Shown in pieces: positions 34,109 to 43,314 of a stretch of 64,000 bases of DNA (positions within the stretch are counted from its first letter, which is position 1; each line of letters starts with the position of its first letter). Under the pieces are notes generated by a model, which was not told the DNA's origin, ran no database searches, and saw nothing but the letters and a program-made list of their open reading frames with translations. The position numbers and the translations under genes are program-made. This stretch comes from an uncultured Carboxylicivirga sp. GTDB taxonomy: Bacteria; Bacteroidota; Bacteroidia; Bacteroidales; Marinilabiliaceae. The stretch lies in NCBI RefSeq assembly GCF_963668385.1, contig NZ_OY764327.1:3692501-3756500 (forward strand), written 5' to 3'.

Positions 34109-34840
34109 ATGCAACATATAATCGAATTAGCACAAATTATAAAAAGAGAAAAACTAGTTAGTCTTTCTGACAACGAATACACTTATAAAGACCTTAATGT
34201 TCTTTTATTATCTACATCAAGTATTGAAAATCGGAATAATGCTTTCCATAGATTTCATAAAGTAAAAAATGTCTGGGACCTGGTGAACTGTAATAATGAT
34301 TTGAAATTATTCACAGCGCATCTATTTTTTTATAGACCGTTAATAAACAATCCCATTGAGGAAGCATTTTTTTTAGATGGAAAGTTTAATTCAGTATATG
34401 ATCAGACTAGTTCAGATTGGTTATACTCTTCTTTTGTAAGTTGTTGCTATGAGAAATTATATAATTTTTGGGATCGAATCGGTGATTCATTAGCATATTA
34501 TTTAAATGTAGACATTAAAGAAGAACAAGTAAATTTTCCAAAAGTCATTGATATTCTGAATAAGAATGAATTATTAAAAGAAAACATTTATTTTAATAAA
34601 CTATTGGATTTCAAAAACAATGAATTCAAAGAGTTTAATAAGCATAGAAAGGATATAGTTCATTATTACCAGTTTGAAACTACTTTTAGATTTGAACACG
34701 CAATCAATAGTGGTAATAAAGCTAAGATTGAGGAACTTTGGAATTGGAAAAGAAGGATGCCTGAATACTTTAGTGAGCATTTGAAAATTTCATGTGAAGG
34801 TTATTACAATACTTATAAACTAATAAATAACTTGCCCTAA
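34109..34840 (+). CDS. HEPN-like protein, single-gene cassette
   Basis: The 243-residue protein is mostly helical. It has SFVSCCYEKLYNFWDRIGDS followed by LAYYLNV in the middle and FNKHRKDIVHYYQFET at about residues 176-191, in which R180-x4-H185 fits the RX4-6H signature of HEPN ribonucleases. The D-R-I-G-D helix plus this motif recalls the Cthe_2314-like HEPN type. HEPN proteins often act as RNases in toxin-antitoxin or anti-phage systems; this one has no antitoxin gene beside it. Its TAA stop is part of the attC R box CCCTAAC. It starts 20 bp after the crossover. Confidence 0.6.
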   Translation: MQHIIELAQIIKREKLVSLSDNEYTYKDLNVLLLSTSSIENRNNAFHRFHKVKNVWDLVNCNNDLKLFTAHLFFYRPLINNPIEEAFFLDGKFNSVYDQTSSDWLYSSFVSCCYEKLYNFWDRIGDSLAYYLNVDIKEEQVNFPKVIDILNKNELLKENIYFNKLLDFKNNEFKEFNKHRKDIVHYYQFETTFRFEHAINSGNKAKIEELWNWKRRMPEYFSEHLKISCEGYYNTYKLINNLP

Positions 34841-34967
34841 CACGCTGGAAATAAAGCATGGCGCGCTTTGCTTGTCCTGACGCCTTTGTCTACCGTCTTA
34901 GTCCCCCTATCGGGTGACACGACACCACGACTAATGCGCCACGACTTCATCCAGCGACCGTTAGTGG
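34833..34967 (+). other. attC-like site (family C)
   Basis: TGCCCTAAC complements TTAGGGCA at the cassette start (34089). Otherwise the site is almost the same as 33064-33198: left arm ACGCTGGAAATAAAGCATGGC and right arm GCGCCACGACTTCATCCAGC. It ends GACCG|TT with the crossover at 34960/34961. Two neighbouring cassettes thus share a site type but keep their own R boxes. Confidence 0.75.
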
Positions 34968-34996
34968 CAAGTTAATCAAGTAACCATAATTCTTAT

Positions 34997-35944
34997 ATGA
35001 AATCACAAATACAGAAGCATTATTTGCTTTATATTTTTATAATAATATTAGCAATCATCAGTTCGTACGGACTTTTTAATAGCTATTCTCTAAAAAAGAA
35101 ATTAGAACAACAATATGAAATCGTTGAAGAATTATCTGATAAAACAAGTGATTTAAGTACGTCTCTAGAGGAAAGTAACGATAAGTTAAATACAAACAAT
35201 AGACAGCATTATCAAATGCTTGACAGCATAAAAAAAGAACAAAAGATTAATAATCTAATTTCAAGTATTCATAAAATAGATTTGGACTCGTTTAAACTTT
35301 CCATTAATAGAATATCACGTTCTGAGTTCAAAAACATCGCAAAAACGAACAAATCAATTAAGTATGAAGAATTACATTTTTCCGATGAACCTGAAATTGA
35401 AGATAAAAATGCTTGGAGACTAAATGATTCAACGTTTGTAATTAAATTGCAATCAAGCCGGTTAGATACCATTAAGAATGACAATAGTTCTGATAGGCAT
35501 GATTCTTTCTCAAGCTATAAGCATAAAGGGTTTGTTAAACCAATAAATTCATTTCTTTTCTCTGCGCATTATCATGAATCATGGAACTTAATGGCTAAAA
35601 ATAGAATAACGGGAAAACAAACAGCTTTAGAACACCATGTGGTTATTTCTCCGGATCAAAAAACAATGGTGACCTATGCATGGGATCATTGGACCTTTTA
35701 TTCAGGTGGACTCAAATTATATGATATTACAAACGGAGATTTAGACCTAAAGTTAAACTATTATCCGTCTAATTATAATTTCGAAAAGCTTGGATTTAAT
35801 TGGAGTTTCAGTAATATTTATATTACAAATAGCAATGAGTTTGTTTTCATATTGCAGTTCGACTTAGGAAAAGGTAAAACGCTGAAAACATATGCAAAAC
35901 TTAAAGTAGAGAAAACGAAACAAAAACCAGCCACTAATAACTAA
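34997..35944 (+). CDS. Membrane-anchored hypothetical protein with coiled coil
   Basis: The 315-residue product has one N-terminal hydrophobic segment (about residues 8-30), a coiled coil at about 31-90 (KKKLEQQYEIVEELSDKTSD and following) and a beta-rich C-terminal domain of about 200 residues. That domain contains HHVVISPDQKTMVTYAWDHW and strands such as NEFVFILQFDLGKGKTLK. The topology would place the beta domain outside the cytoplasmic membrane. The family is not recognised. The final residues NN and the TAA stop are encoded inside the attC left half. Confidence 0.65.
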   Translation: MKSQIQKHYLLYIFIIILAIISSYGLFNSYSLKKKLEQQYEIVEELSDKTSDLSTSLEESNDKLNTNNRQHYQMLDSIKKEQKINNLISSIHKIDLDSFKLSINRISRSEFKNIAKTNKSIKYEELHFSDEPEIEDKNAWRLNDSTFVIKLQSSRLDTIKNDNSSDRHDSFSSYKHKGFVKPINSFLFSAHYHESWNLMAKNRITGKQTALEHHVVISPDQKTMVTYAWDHWTFYSGGLKLYDITNGDLDLKLNYYPSNYNFEKLGFNWSFSNIYITNSNEFVFILQFDLGKGKTLKTYAKLKVEKTKQKPATNN

Positions 35945-36075
35945 GCGTTCTGCCTGGTTGCAAACCAAAGGCTGAGCGCGTGTGTTGCCGACAACCGGAT
36001 AGAAATCGCTAATAGGTGTTATGGGGATTGATAGATAATGGATCAGGTGATAAAAAGAAGTTGCTTCGCTATTTT
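35930..36075 (+). other. attC left half (family I) followed by an intron-5'-like segment
   Basis: GCCACTAA complements TTAGTGGC at the cassette start (34961). It continues TAACTAAGCGTTCTGCCTGG and closes with GGCTGAGCGC at about 35979. From about 35980, GTGTGTTGCCGACAACCGG and the next 90 bases match 11534, 43366 and 45771 up to GTTGCTTCGCTATT. The right attC half is missing: IS91-like sequence follows. Confidence 0.6.
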
Positions 36076-36188
36076 AGAGTTATTAAGCCATTAAATTCAA
36101 GTTTTTAAATTCACATTCTTACTTTTTAAGTCAAGTTTTGGTTACTCACATTTGATTCAAGCATAGCAATCTCATTCACCTTCCGGTG

Positions 36189-37301
36189 TTAGTTTTGTGT
36201 GAGGTGTTGAAGGATTTCGATAGGTGGAGGCCCACGAGCATCGAAGGTTAAGATGGTAATCAGTTGTCCCTTACCACAGGTATAGCAAAGTCGGTGTTTC
36301 ACAGGAGGACGAACAGGGATAAGAGCTTTTCCAATTTGCTGTTCAACAGCTTCGCGCACTTTTTGCTTAATGGATGAAGCCAGTATTCCATAATGTCGTA
36401 TCCGCACAAAAGCTTTGGGTAGGATATGCAGGGCAAAACGACGGATAAATTCAGCATGAGTAAGGGTAAGCGGATATTGCTTACCACCTTTTCGATAATC
36501 TTTAGCAGAAAAAGTGATGGTATTTTCATCAATCGTCTTGATTCGATGATTACTGATAGCCGTTTTATGGGTGTAACGACCAAGGTATTCGATTACCTGT
36601 GAGGGACCAAAGAAAGGTTGTTTGCAATACACCACCCAAGGCTGACTCATCAACAGCTTAGCTTCTTGTTGATTTAGCTTTGTTTTTTGCCGTAAGGCCT
36701 TCATCATACGAGCTCTGAATACTTTGCTTAAGGCTTTAACCGGGAACAGAAACTTATTGGTTCGTTGTACCGATTTCCATTTTTGTTGGTTAGAGATTCC
36801 TCCACCCGGCACAATGCAATGCAGATGAGGATGCAGGCTCAGGTTTTGTCCCCAGGTATGCAGGATGGCCACCATACCGGTTTTGGCACCCATCTATTTA
36901 CGATCGGAAGCAAAGGTCTGAATCACACTCCAGACCACCCTAAAAAGTTGTCCGTAGAGCAAAGCAGGTTGGTATAGTGCCAATTGATTCAGTGTATCAG
37001 GCAAGGTAAACACCAGATGAAAGTAAGTGGTATTTAACAGGTCAGCTTCACGCTTACGAATCCATTGTTCCCGTTTGTGTCCCTGGCATTTGGGGCAATG
37101 ACGATTACGACAACTATTGTAACTTAAATGAAGGGCATGACAATCGGGATGGTCACAACGATCGATATGACCACCTAATTGAGCGGTTCGACAAACCGAC
37201 AAAGCATATAAAGTACGTGCCTGCCAGCTGTTGAAACACAGGCTGTCAATGAGGTCGTGTTGCAACTGAAGCACATCGGCCACTTCATACCGGGGCTTCA
37301 T
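36189..37301 (-). pseudogene. IS91-family HUH transposase with a premature stop
   Basis: The N-terminal part (36894-37301) has the zinc-binding cluster CDHPDC...SCRNRHCPKC. The C-terminal part (36189-36893) has the HUH motif LHPHLHCIVPGGG and the family region FGPSQVIEYLGRYTHK. The two halves are in one frame separated by a single TAG immediately before an ATG at 36893. IS91 transposases replicate a single strand by rolling circle. With this nonsense mutation the protein is probably inactive unless translation restarts or the stop is read through. The C-terminal 20 codons reappear as a fragment at about 43485-43537. Confidence 0.8.
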
Positions 37302-38207
37302 AATCGAGGTTTCTTATATAGCCAATCCAAAGGCGAAAAGGCTCGTTCTTTATTCAGTTGCGCCACGTGCAGGTAAACTAAGGTTGTTTTAATATCGACA
37401 TGCCCCAGCAGATCTTTCAGCGTCATAATATCCAACCCCATTTCCAGCAGATGAGTGGCGTAGGTATGGCGTAAAACATGGGAGGTAACTTGTTTTTGAA
37501 TACCGGCTTTTTTAGCTGCTTGACGAATGGCCCATTGTACACCGGTGGGTGAATACTGTTGTAGGTTTCCGTCGGGTCCTCTTCCGTTGAAAAGCCAGCG
37601 ATAGGGTTTTTCTGCAGCAAGGTATTTTTTCAGTCCTTTAACCAATAGCCATCCAAGGGGGACATAACGGTCTTTGCGCCCTTTTCCTTCACGAATGTAG
37701 AGCATACAACGATCCAGATCGGCATCTTTTATCTGTAGGTTGATTAATTCGAAACGTCGCAGTCCGCAGCCATAAATAAGTCCGATAATCAACTGATGTT
37801 TTAGTAATGGAGCGGCTTTGATCAAACGTCTCACCTCTGTTTGACTTAATACAACCGGAAGTTTTTTGGGTAACTTCATTTTTGGTAAAAAGACTTGTTT
37901 AGAAGGAACACCGGTTACCTTGTACGCCAAACGAAGACCGTAAACGGTATGTTTCAAATAAGAGGAGGATGGTTTTCGACTCTGTTGTTGTAGGAAATGA
38001 AGATAATCCAGAACCTGGTCTTCTTCCAGTTGGGTGGGACAACAGTTGAAATGCAAAGCCATGGTAGCCAGACAACGGCCATAATTATGCAGGGTACTCA
38101 GGCTTTTGCCGGTAATAGCAATATGTCTTTCCAGTTTAACGTATAATTCGTTAAATTTGGATAATGAAGAACGAGCTTCATCGATTCTGGTAAAGCTTTT
38201 TTTTCAT
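37298..38207 (-). pseudogene. Tyrosine recombinase, IS91 companion, probable frameshift at its start
   Basis: The open frame 37298-38062 contains the catalytic set of a tyrosine recombinase: GCGLRRFEL with the first arginine, a lysine hairpin REGKGRKDR, HVLRHTYATHLLE with H-x-x-R, LLGHVDIKTT and the tyrosine in LVYLH. Similar sequence extends upstream to about 38204 (FTRIDEARSSLSKFNELYVK, then the SAM-like core-binding domain). The ATG at 38207 is put out of frame by a run of eight A. With seven A the protein would be about 300 residues, normal for the family. A TTG start in the right frame could rescue it. It is not an integron integrase. Confidence 0.65.
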
Positions 38208-38273
38208 GGTACAATATTTTATTAACACATATAAAGGTAGCAAGGGCAACGGACTTTAGCTACCTTTAGGTTT

Positions 38274-38473
38274 AGTGCAACAAGCCGCAATAAAGTATAA
38301 GGGAGGCAGTGCATTTTGGTAGGTTCGCAACTTCGGCAAGCAACGCCAAATCGTTGATTTGACTTTAAAACAAATGAAAATATAAAACTAAAACCAACGC
38401 TTCGGCTTCCCTCAATTTGAAAGGTTAGTAAGGTCAAATTTCCCTTACACTTCATGCGGCAGGCCGTTGGCTA
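38274..38473 (+). other. Orphan attC-like site (family E relative)
   Basis: AGTGCAAC and the arm AAGCCGCAATAAAGTATAAGGG pair with CCCTTACACTTCATGCGGC, ending AGGCCG|TT with the crossover at 38466/38467. Its left R box has no matching cassette start, because the cassette it belonged to has been replaced by or lost with the IS91-like element. Internal words CATTTTGGTAGG and GCCAAATCG are shared with 29355-29548. Confidence 0.65.
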
Positions 38474-38523
38474 GCATTAGGACACTGCAACGCGACATTT
38501 TTGAAAAAAATAACTTAAATACA

Positions 38524-41500
38524 ATGAAAACAAAATTACCAGTATTACTATATTTCTTTACAATTTCAATTATTCTATTTGGTCAAGATGACTGGGAATT
38601 GTTAAATCCTACTCCAACAATAAATTCTGGAGTTAACATTCATTTTGTGACAGATGAAATTGGATATATAATTACAAATAAAGAAATATTAAAAACCACT
38701 GATTCTGGTGAAAACTGGTCAATTTCACAAGAAATATCAAGTGCTAATGATTTGAATTTTCACAACTCCTCGGGTTTTATTGTTGGCAATTCTGGGTATG
38801 TTATAAAATCTATCGATAATGGTAATACTTGGAACCCAATTAGTATGGAAACAAATGATAATTATAATAGTGTCAATGTGATTAATGAGGACACGATTTT
38901 GATTTCAAGTTCCAATAAAATTGTAAGTTCATACGATGGAGGAAACAATTGGCAAAGCCATGATATAACAGGATATTCAGTGAACAAAACCTTCTTTATA
39001 AATTCTAAAATAGGGCATGCAGCATGTAATTCAGGTAAAATATTAAAAACAATTGATGGAGGATTGAATTGGTATGTAACTGAATCGGTTAGTTACTTTC
39101 CTTCAGATTTTTTTACTATTTATTTTATTAATAGTGAGGTTGGTTTTGCCTCACGTGAGCACAATGATATACTTAAGACAGTTGATGGTGGTGAAACTTG
39201 GAGTGAAATTGATAACACATCAGATGCTATCTATTCTTTTTATTTTATTGATGAATTAAATGGATATATTTCTGGTGACCACGGAGTTATCTTCAAAACT
39301 ACAAATGGGGGAACTTCTTGGGAATGGGCGGGATTTCAATCAGGTAGAATTTATGGTACAACTATTTATGCAATACATTTCATTGATAACAATGTTGGTT
39401 TTGCAGTTGGTTTGAGAGGTAGAATACTAAAAACAGTTGATGGAGGACAAACCTGGAACGAATACTCGCCTATGTACAATGATGTTAAACAAATGGATTT
39501 TGTGACTGCTGAAATTGGATATGCATTGGTTGGCGACGAACTATTTAAATCAATAGATGGAGGCGAAAATTGGGAGAATCTGGGTGCCCCAATTCCTTAT
39601 GGTAAAACACAGCGTTTTTCTTTTATTTCTGAGTTAATAGGTTTTTGTACTGCCGGCGGCAAACCCGGCACATCGATGGATAGTAAGGTGTTAATGAAAA
39701 CCACTGACGGGGGGCACACATGGCATAGTGCACTTCCAGAAGATCTTATTATTCACGGAAGTTTATATGCTGTTGACTTTGTAAATGAAGATTTTGGTAT
39801 TGTAGGCACCGGTGGTTCTGCAATATTTAGGGTGACTGGTAATAACGAAAATTGGGAGACCATAAGCACAGACAGGTTTGGGCAAATTCAGTTAATTGAT
39901 GAGAAGGTTGGCTATGCGCGTAGAATACGTAATTACTACAACCGAATTTATAAAACAATTGATGGAGGTCTTACCTGGACAAACGTTTTTGAAATTGATG
40001 AGGATATTAATTGGTTTCATTTTGTAGATAAGGATTGCGGATATTTTGTTGGTGATAATGCATTAATATATAAAACATTAGACGGAGGAAGCACATGGAC
40101 AGAGTTAAATATTCCATACGAATATTATGAGTATGTCAGGTTTTACAATCGCAATATAGGCTATATCCTTGATGAGGATGGAAAGTTATACAAAACCGAA
40201 AATGCCGGAGCCACCTGGGAACTTGAAACTTCTATTTATGGTATGTCGGGCATTGAAATTATTGACGATAACATATATCAGTATGGAAGTAATGGAAAAA
40301 TACTTCGGTCAAAAATTAGTTATAGCCCTGCAGTAGTAAGCTCAAATGAGGCAGAGGTAATATCAAACAGAGAAGTACAGTTTTCAGGTAACGTAACTTC
40401 AAACAGCGTTGATATTGAGAATATTGTATTTGAATATGGTATTAATTCCCTTAATCAATCTGTCAGTGCAATTTCAGGTAATATCAATGGCGGCGAATCT
40501 GTAAATGTAAGCGCCACGATTAATGGTTTAGAGTCTGAAACGTCATATATGTTCCGACTTAAAGGAACGTGTAACGGTGTATCATATAGCAGCGAAATAA
40601 AATCTTTTACCACATTGCCAGAGTATACTATGGCAATGAATTATTACAACAATGTTAGTTATAATGGGGCCGAATTGTCGGCTAATGTTGTATCAAATGA
40701 AAATGATATAAGCGATATCGTGTTTATTTATGGCACCAATGAAGCATTCAATTTAAGTGTGGAAGCAATGCCGGGTATAGTTTCTGAAGGATCTAATGTG
40801 AATGTAGAAGGACAACTTACCGACCTTGAGCCAGAAACGGTTTATCAGGCCAGGTTAAAGGCTATTCATAAGGGTGTTGAAATTGAAAGTAAGCCCATCA
40901 GCTTTACAACAGCAAAAGAGTACGAGTTTGATATGTATGCTTTAAATGTATCTGACAAAACTGTTAATATGAATGCCTATGTTAGAGCGAATAAGGACAC
41001 GATTAAAAATATTGTATTAGAGTATGGTACATCACAAGAATACAATCGATTTGTGTCGGCTAATCCAAATGAGGTTATAAAAGGTGGGTATAGATACATT
41101 GAGGCGAACATTGGTAATTTAAGTTTAGACTCAATTTACTTCTGTCGATTAAGAGGTGAAATGCAAGGAGATTTCATTTATAGCAGGGAAGATATCATCA
41201 ATATGACGGGAGACATTGTTATGTATCCTTTAGATTTTAATCAAACCTCTGATAGTGGTATCATACTTAGCTCTTTAATTAATACTGGCGGGCAATACAT
41301 ATCAAATATCAACTTTCATTATGGGCTTTCTGAAGATGCAGATAAAACAACTTTGGCTAGTCCTTATTACGTTTATGGCAGTAAAACAAGGCAGGTAAGT
41401 GCTGCACTTAGTTCTTTAGAGCCTGGTGCTACTTATTATTATAAAATTTCAGGTTGTGATGGCGATGGACAACTGCATGAATCAGAGTTATTTACTTTTA

Positions 41501-41757
41501 AACTTGAGTACAATGTTGGTATTGACTCCAATATTATTCATCAGGTGAAGGTTTATCCGAATCCAACAAATGGGATGGTATTTTTCGAGACGGAATCGGT
41601 CATACAACAGATACAAATATTTGATTCATACGGAAGCCTAGTGTATGCCAAAAAAGCTAGTAATCAACTTGATATATCTCATTTGGTTGCTGGTATTTTT
41701 ATTGTAAAGGTATTTGTAGATGACGAAGTTATAATTCGAAAAATAATTAAGGAATAA
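38524..41757 (+). CDS. Very large secreted YCF48-repeat protein with T9SS sorting domain
   Basis: The 1077-residue product starts with a signal peptide (MKTKLPVLLYFFTISIILFG). About twelve repeats of the form T-x-D-G-G-x-x-W at roughly 45-residue spacing follow, over residues 40-600; these are the YCF48/BNR-like beta-propeller blades. Then come about four repeated fibronectin-like units of 100 residues (each ending Y-x-x-R-L-K-x plus FTT). It ends in a type IX secretion sorting domain, VKVYPNPTNGMVFFETE to IIRKIIKE. It would be exported and fixed on the cell surface. The ATG at 38524 is chosen because a signal peptide follows; the upstream codons belong to the cassette border. Confidence 0.8.
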   Translation: MKTKLPVLLYFFTISIILFGQDDWELLNPTPTINSGVNIHFVTDEIGYIITNKEILKTTDSGENWSISQEISSANDLNFHNSSGFIVGNSGYVIKSIDNGNTWNPISMETNDNYNSVNVINEDTILISSSNKIVSSYDGGNNWQSHDITGYSVNKTFFINSKIGHAACNSGKILKTIDGGLNWYVTESVSYFPSDFFTIYFINSEVGFASREHNDILKTVDGGETWSEIDNTSDAIYSFYFIDELNGYISGDHGVIFKTTNGGTSWEWAGFQSGRIYGTTIYAIHFIDNNVGFAVGLRGRILKTVDGGQTWNEYSPMYNDVKQMDFVTAEIGYALVGDELFKSIDGGENWENLGAPIPYGKTQRFSFISELIGFCTAGGKPGTSMDSKVLMKTTDGGHTWHSALPEDLIIHGSLYAVDFVNEDFGIVGTGGSAIFRVTGNNENWETISTDRFGQIQLIDEKVGYARRIRNYYNRIYKTIDGGLTWTNVFEIDEDINWFHFVDKDCGYFVGDNALIYKTLDGGSTWTELNIPYEYYEYVRFYNRNIGYILDEDGKLYKTENAGATWELETSIYGMSGIEIIDDNIYQYGSNGKILRSKISYSPAVVSSNEAEVISNREVQFSGNVTSNSVDIENIVFEYGINSLNQSVSAISGNINGGESVNVSATINGLESETSYMFRLKGTCNGVSYSSEIKSFTTLPEYTMAMNYYNNVSYNGAELSANVVSNENDISDIVFIYGTNEAFNLSVEAMPGIVSEGSNVNVEGQLTDLEPETVYQARLKAIHKGVEIESKPISFTTAKEYEFDMYALNVSDKTVNMNAYVRANKDTIKNIVLEYGTSQEYNRFVSANPNEVIKGGYRYIEANIGNLSLDSIYFCRLRGEMQGDFIYSREDIINMTGDIVMYPLDFNQTSDSGIILSSLINTGGQYISNINFHYGLSEDADKTTLASPYYVYGSKTRQVSAALSSLEPGATYYYKISGCDGDGQLHESELFTFKLEYNVGIDSNIIHQVKVYPNPTNGMVFFETESVIQQIQIFDSYGSLVYAKKASNQLDISHLVAGIFIVKVFVDDEVIIRKIIKE

Positions 41758-41758
41758 C

Positions 41759-41842
41759 GCCAGCCAACAATGGCTTATAAAGCATAGGCTTGCCGCAGGC
41801 GCAACACAAAAAAGTACAGCTTCATAGCCGTAACGTTGTGTG
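41759..41842 (+). other. attC-like site (family F, short)
   Basis: GCCAGCCAAC mostly complements TTGGCTAGC, the start of the cassette (38467), with one mismatch. AATGGCTTATAAAGC pairs with GCTTCATAGCCG, and TAACG|TT marks the crossover at 41835/41836. At about 85 bp it is the shortest site. Confidence 0.65.
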
Positions 41843-41867
41843 GAATTAACAAGAAAATCCAGTGAAT

Positions 41868-43313
41868 ATGAATCTAGATATAAATAAAATTGATTGGGGA
41901 AATGATAGTGCAGAGAAAGACCCTAACTTGATGGAATATTTTGTTGACCATCCTGCATTAGAAAGACTATATAAACGTAGTAAAACCTTTATAATTGGAA
42001 GAAAAGGTTCTGGTAAGAGTGCGATTAGGAAAAAATTTATCGAAACATCCTCAGGGTGGGAAGATGATTATATAATTGAGATTTCTCCGACCTTCAATAT
42101 TTTCAGTAACATAATTGCTGATAATGATATTAGAGATAATTTTAATAAGGAGATTTTTTTTCAATATGTTTGGCTGAATTTTATCTATAAAAAAGCCCTG
42201 ATAGAGATTGGGAAGAAGCCAAAAAATGACAATTCAGATGTTTTTGATTTTGCAATCAGACTTGCTAAAGATAATGACCAGAGAGATAAAAACCTATTGG
42301 AATCCGCTCAAGAACTTTTAAATAAATTGAAAATAAAGGCTGGTAAACTTGGTGACCTAGGTGTTGAAATTGAAAAAATAATAAGAAAGAATTCGGATAT
42401 TGAAGTTTATGAAAATGAATTATCTAAGATTTGCAATGCGGGTTATAAAGTATCTTGGATTATTGATGATTTAGATTTAGGCTGGAATAATTCTATTGTA
42501 GCAAATAATATGTTGTTAGGGCTATTAACCTGCTCAAACTATGTGAAAAATATATCTCAGAATTTGCACATATTCATTTGCTTAAGAGAAGATGTATATA
42601 GGATATTGCTTACTCATACTCAACACAGTGATAAATATCGAGATGTTGAGAAAGTTTCTTGGAACGCTGATTCTCTTATGGCACTATTAGAAGAGCGGGT
42701 AAAATATAATTATAGAATAAACAATATTGAGTTTAATGGAGATTCTCTTTTTGGTAAAGTATTCCCTGATAAAGTTGGGGTGTTATTAATTGCCAATTGG
42801 TTAGCTGAAAGAACACTAGGCCGACCTAGAGAACTGTTACAATTATCAAGATTGTATTCCGAAAACAATTCAACCAAAATTCCTGACCAAGAGATTTTTA
42901 AACAAGTTGAACTAGAGTATTCAAACTGGAAATTGGAAGATTTATCGTCCGAATTCTCCAATCAGTATCCTAATATATATGAACTATTCAAATTTTGGAA
43001 ATCTAGATTTTTTCGATACAAATACAATTTAAAACTTTCAGAATTTGAAGATATGTTTTTAATTATGGCGACTGAACTGGATATTTCTTCAGATTGGTAT
43101 ATGAAAATCGTTAATGAGTTAGACCCGAAGAAGTTATTAAAGATATTGTTTGATATTGGTTTTATAGGTGATTTTATTCTTGGAGGTGCTGGAGGCAGTA
43201 AAACTATTTATTCCTACAATGAAGTTCACGAACCAATTTTAGAAGATTTTCAGATTCATCCATGCTTCAGGAAAGCAATGGGAACTGTAGATAGAATAAG
43301 AAAGAAGAAATAA
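41868..43313 (+). CDS. Sll1717-like P-loop ATPase, single-gene cassette
   Basis: The 481-residue protein has Walker A GRKGSGKSAI at about residues 46-55 and Walker B WIIDDLDLGW near 200. An arginine finger-like FICLREDVYR lies near 245, and a helical C-terminal region carries NWLAERTLGRPRELLQLSRL. This is the layout of the STAND/Sll1717-like P-loop ATPases, which are often found singly in variable genomic regions and have been suggested as defence or stress sensors. No effector domain is fused. An in-frame GTG two codons upstream is possible. The stop is 2 bp before the attC. Confidence 0.7.
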   Translation: MNLDINKIDWGNDSAEKDPNLMEYFVDHPALERLYKRSKTFIIGRKGSGKSAIRKKFIETSSGWEDDYIIEISPTFNIFSNIIADNDIRDNFNKEIFFQYVWLNFIYKKALIEIGKKPKNDNSDVFDFAIRLAKDNDQRDKNLLESAQELLNKLKIKAGKLGDLGVEIEKIIRKNSDIEVYENELSKICNAGYKVSWIIDDLDLGWNNSIVANNMLLGLLTCSNYVKNISQNLHIFICLREDVYRILLTHTQHSDKYRDVEKVSWNADSLMALLEERVKYNYRINNIEFNGDSLFGKVFPDKVGVLLIANWLAERTLGRPRELLQLSRLYSENNSTKIPDQEIFKQVELEYSNWKLEDLSSEFSNQYPNIYELFKFWKSRFFRYKYNLKLSEFEDMFLIMATELDISSDWYMKIVNELDPKKLLKILFDIGFIGDFILGGAGGSKTIYSYNEVHEPILEDFQIHPCFRKAMGTVDRIRKKK

Positions 43314-43314
43314 C

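Larger units (their letters stand above)
36076..38270 (-). mobile_element. IS91-family element, decayed, with companion tyrosine recombinase
   Basis: The segment holds an IS91-type transposase with an in-frame stop and, upstream and overlapping it by 4 bp, a tyrosine recombinase gene, the usual pair in this IS91 branch. The left border is placed where identity with the 45865-45925 stub begins (TTAGAGTTATTAAGCC). The right border lies near the hairpin AAAGGTAGC...GCTACCTTT at 38233-38268. Both borders are inferred. It sits where the right half of an attC should be. Confidence 0.65.

Noticed and set aside
37298-38207. The tyrosine recombinase as the missing integron integrase
   Set aside because: It overlaps the IS91 transposase start by 4 bp, lies inside that element, is probably frameshifted, and shows no sign of the extra domain of IntI proteins.
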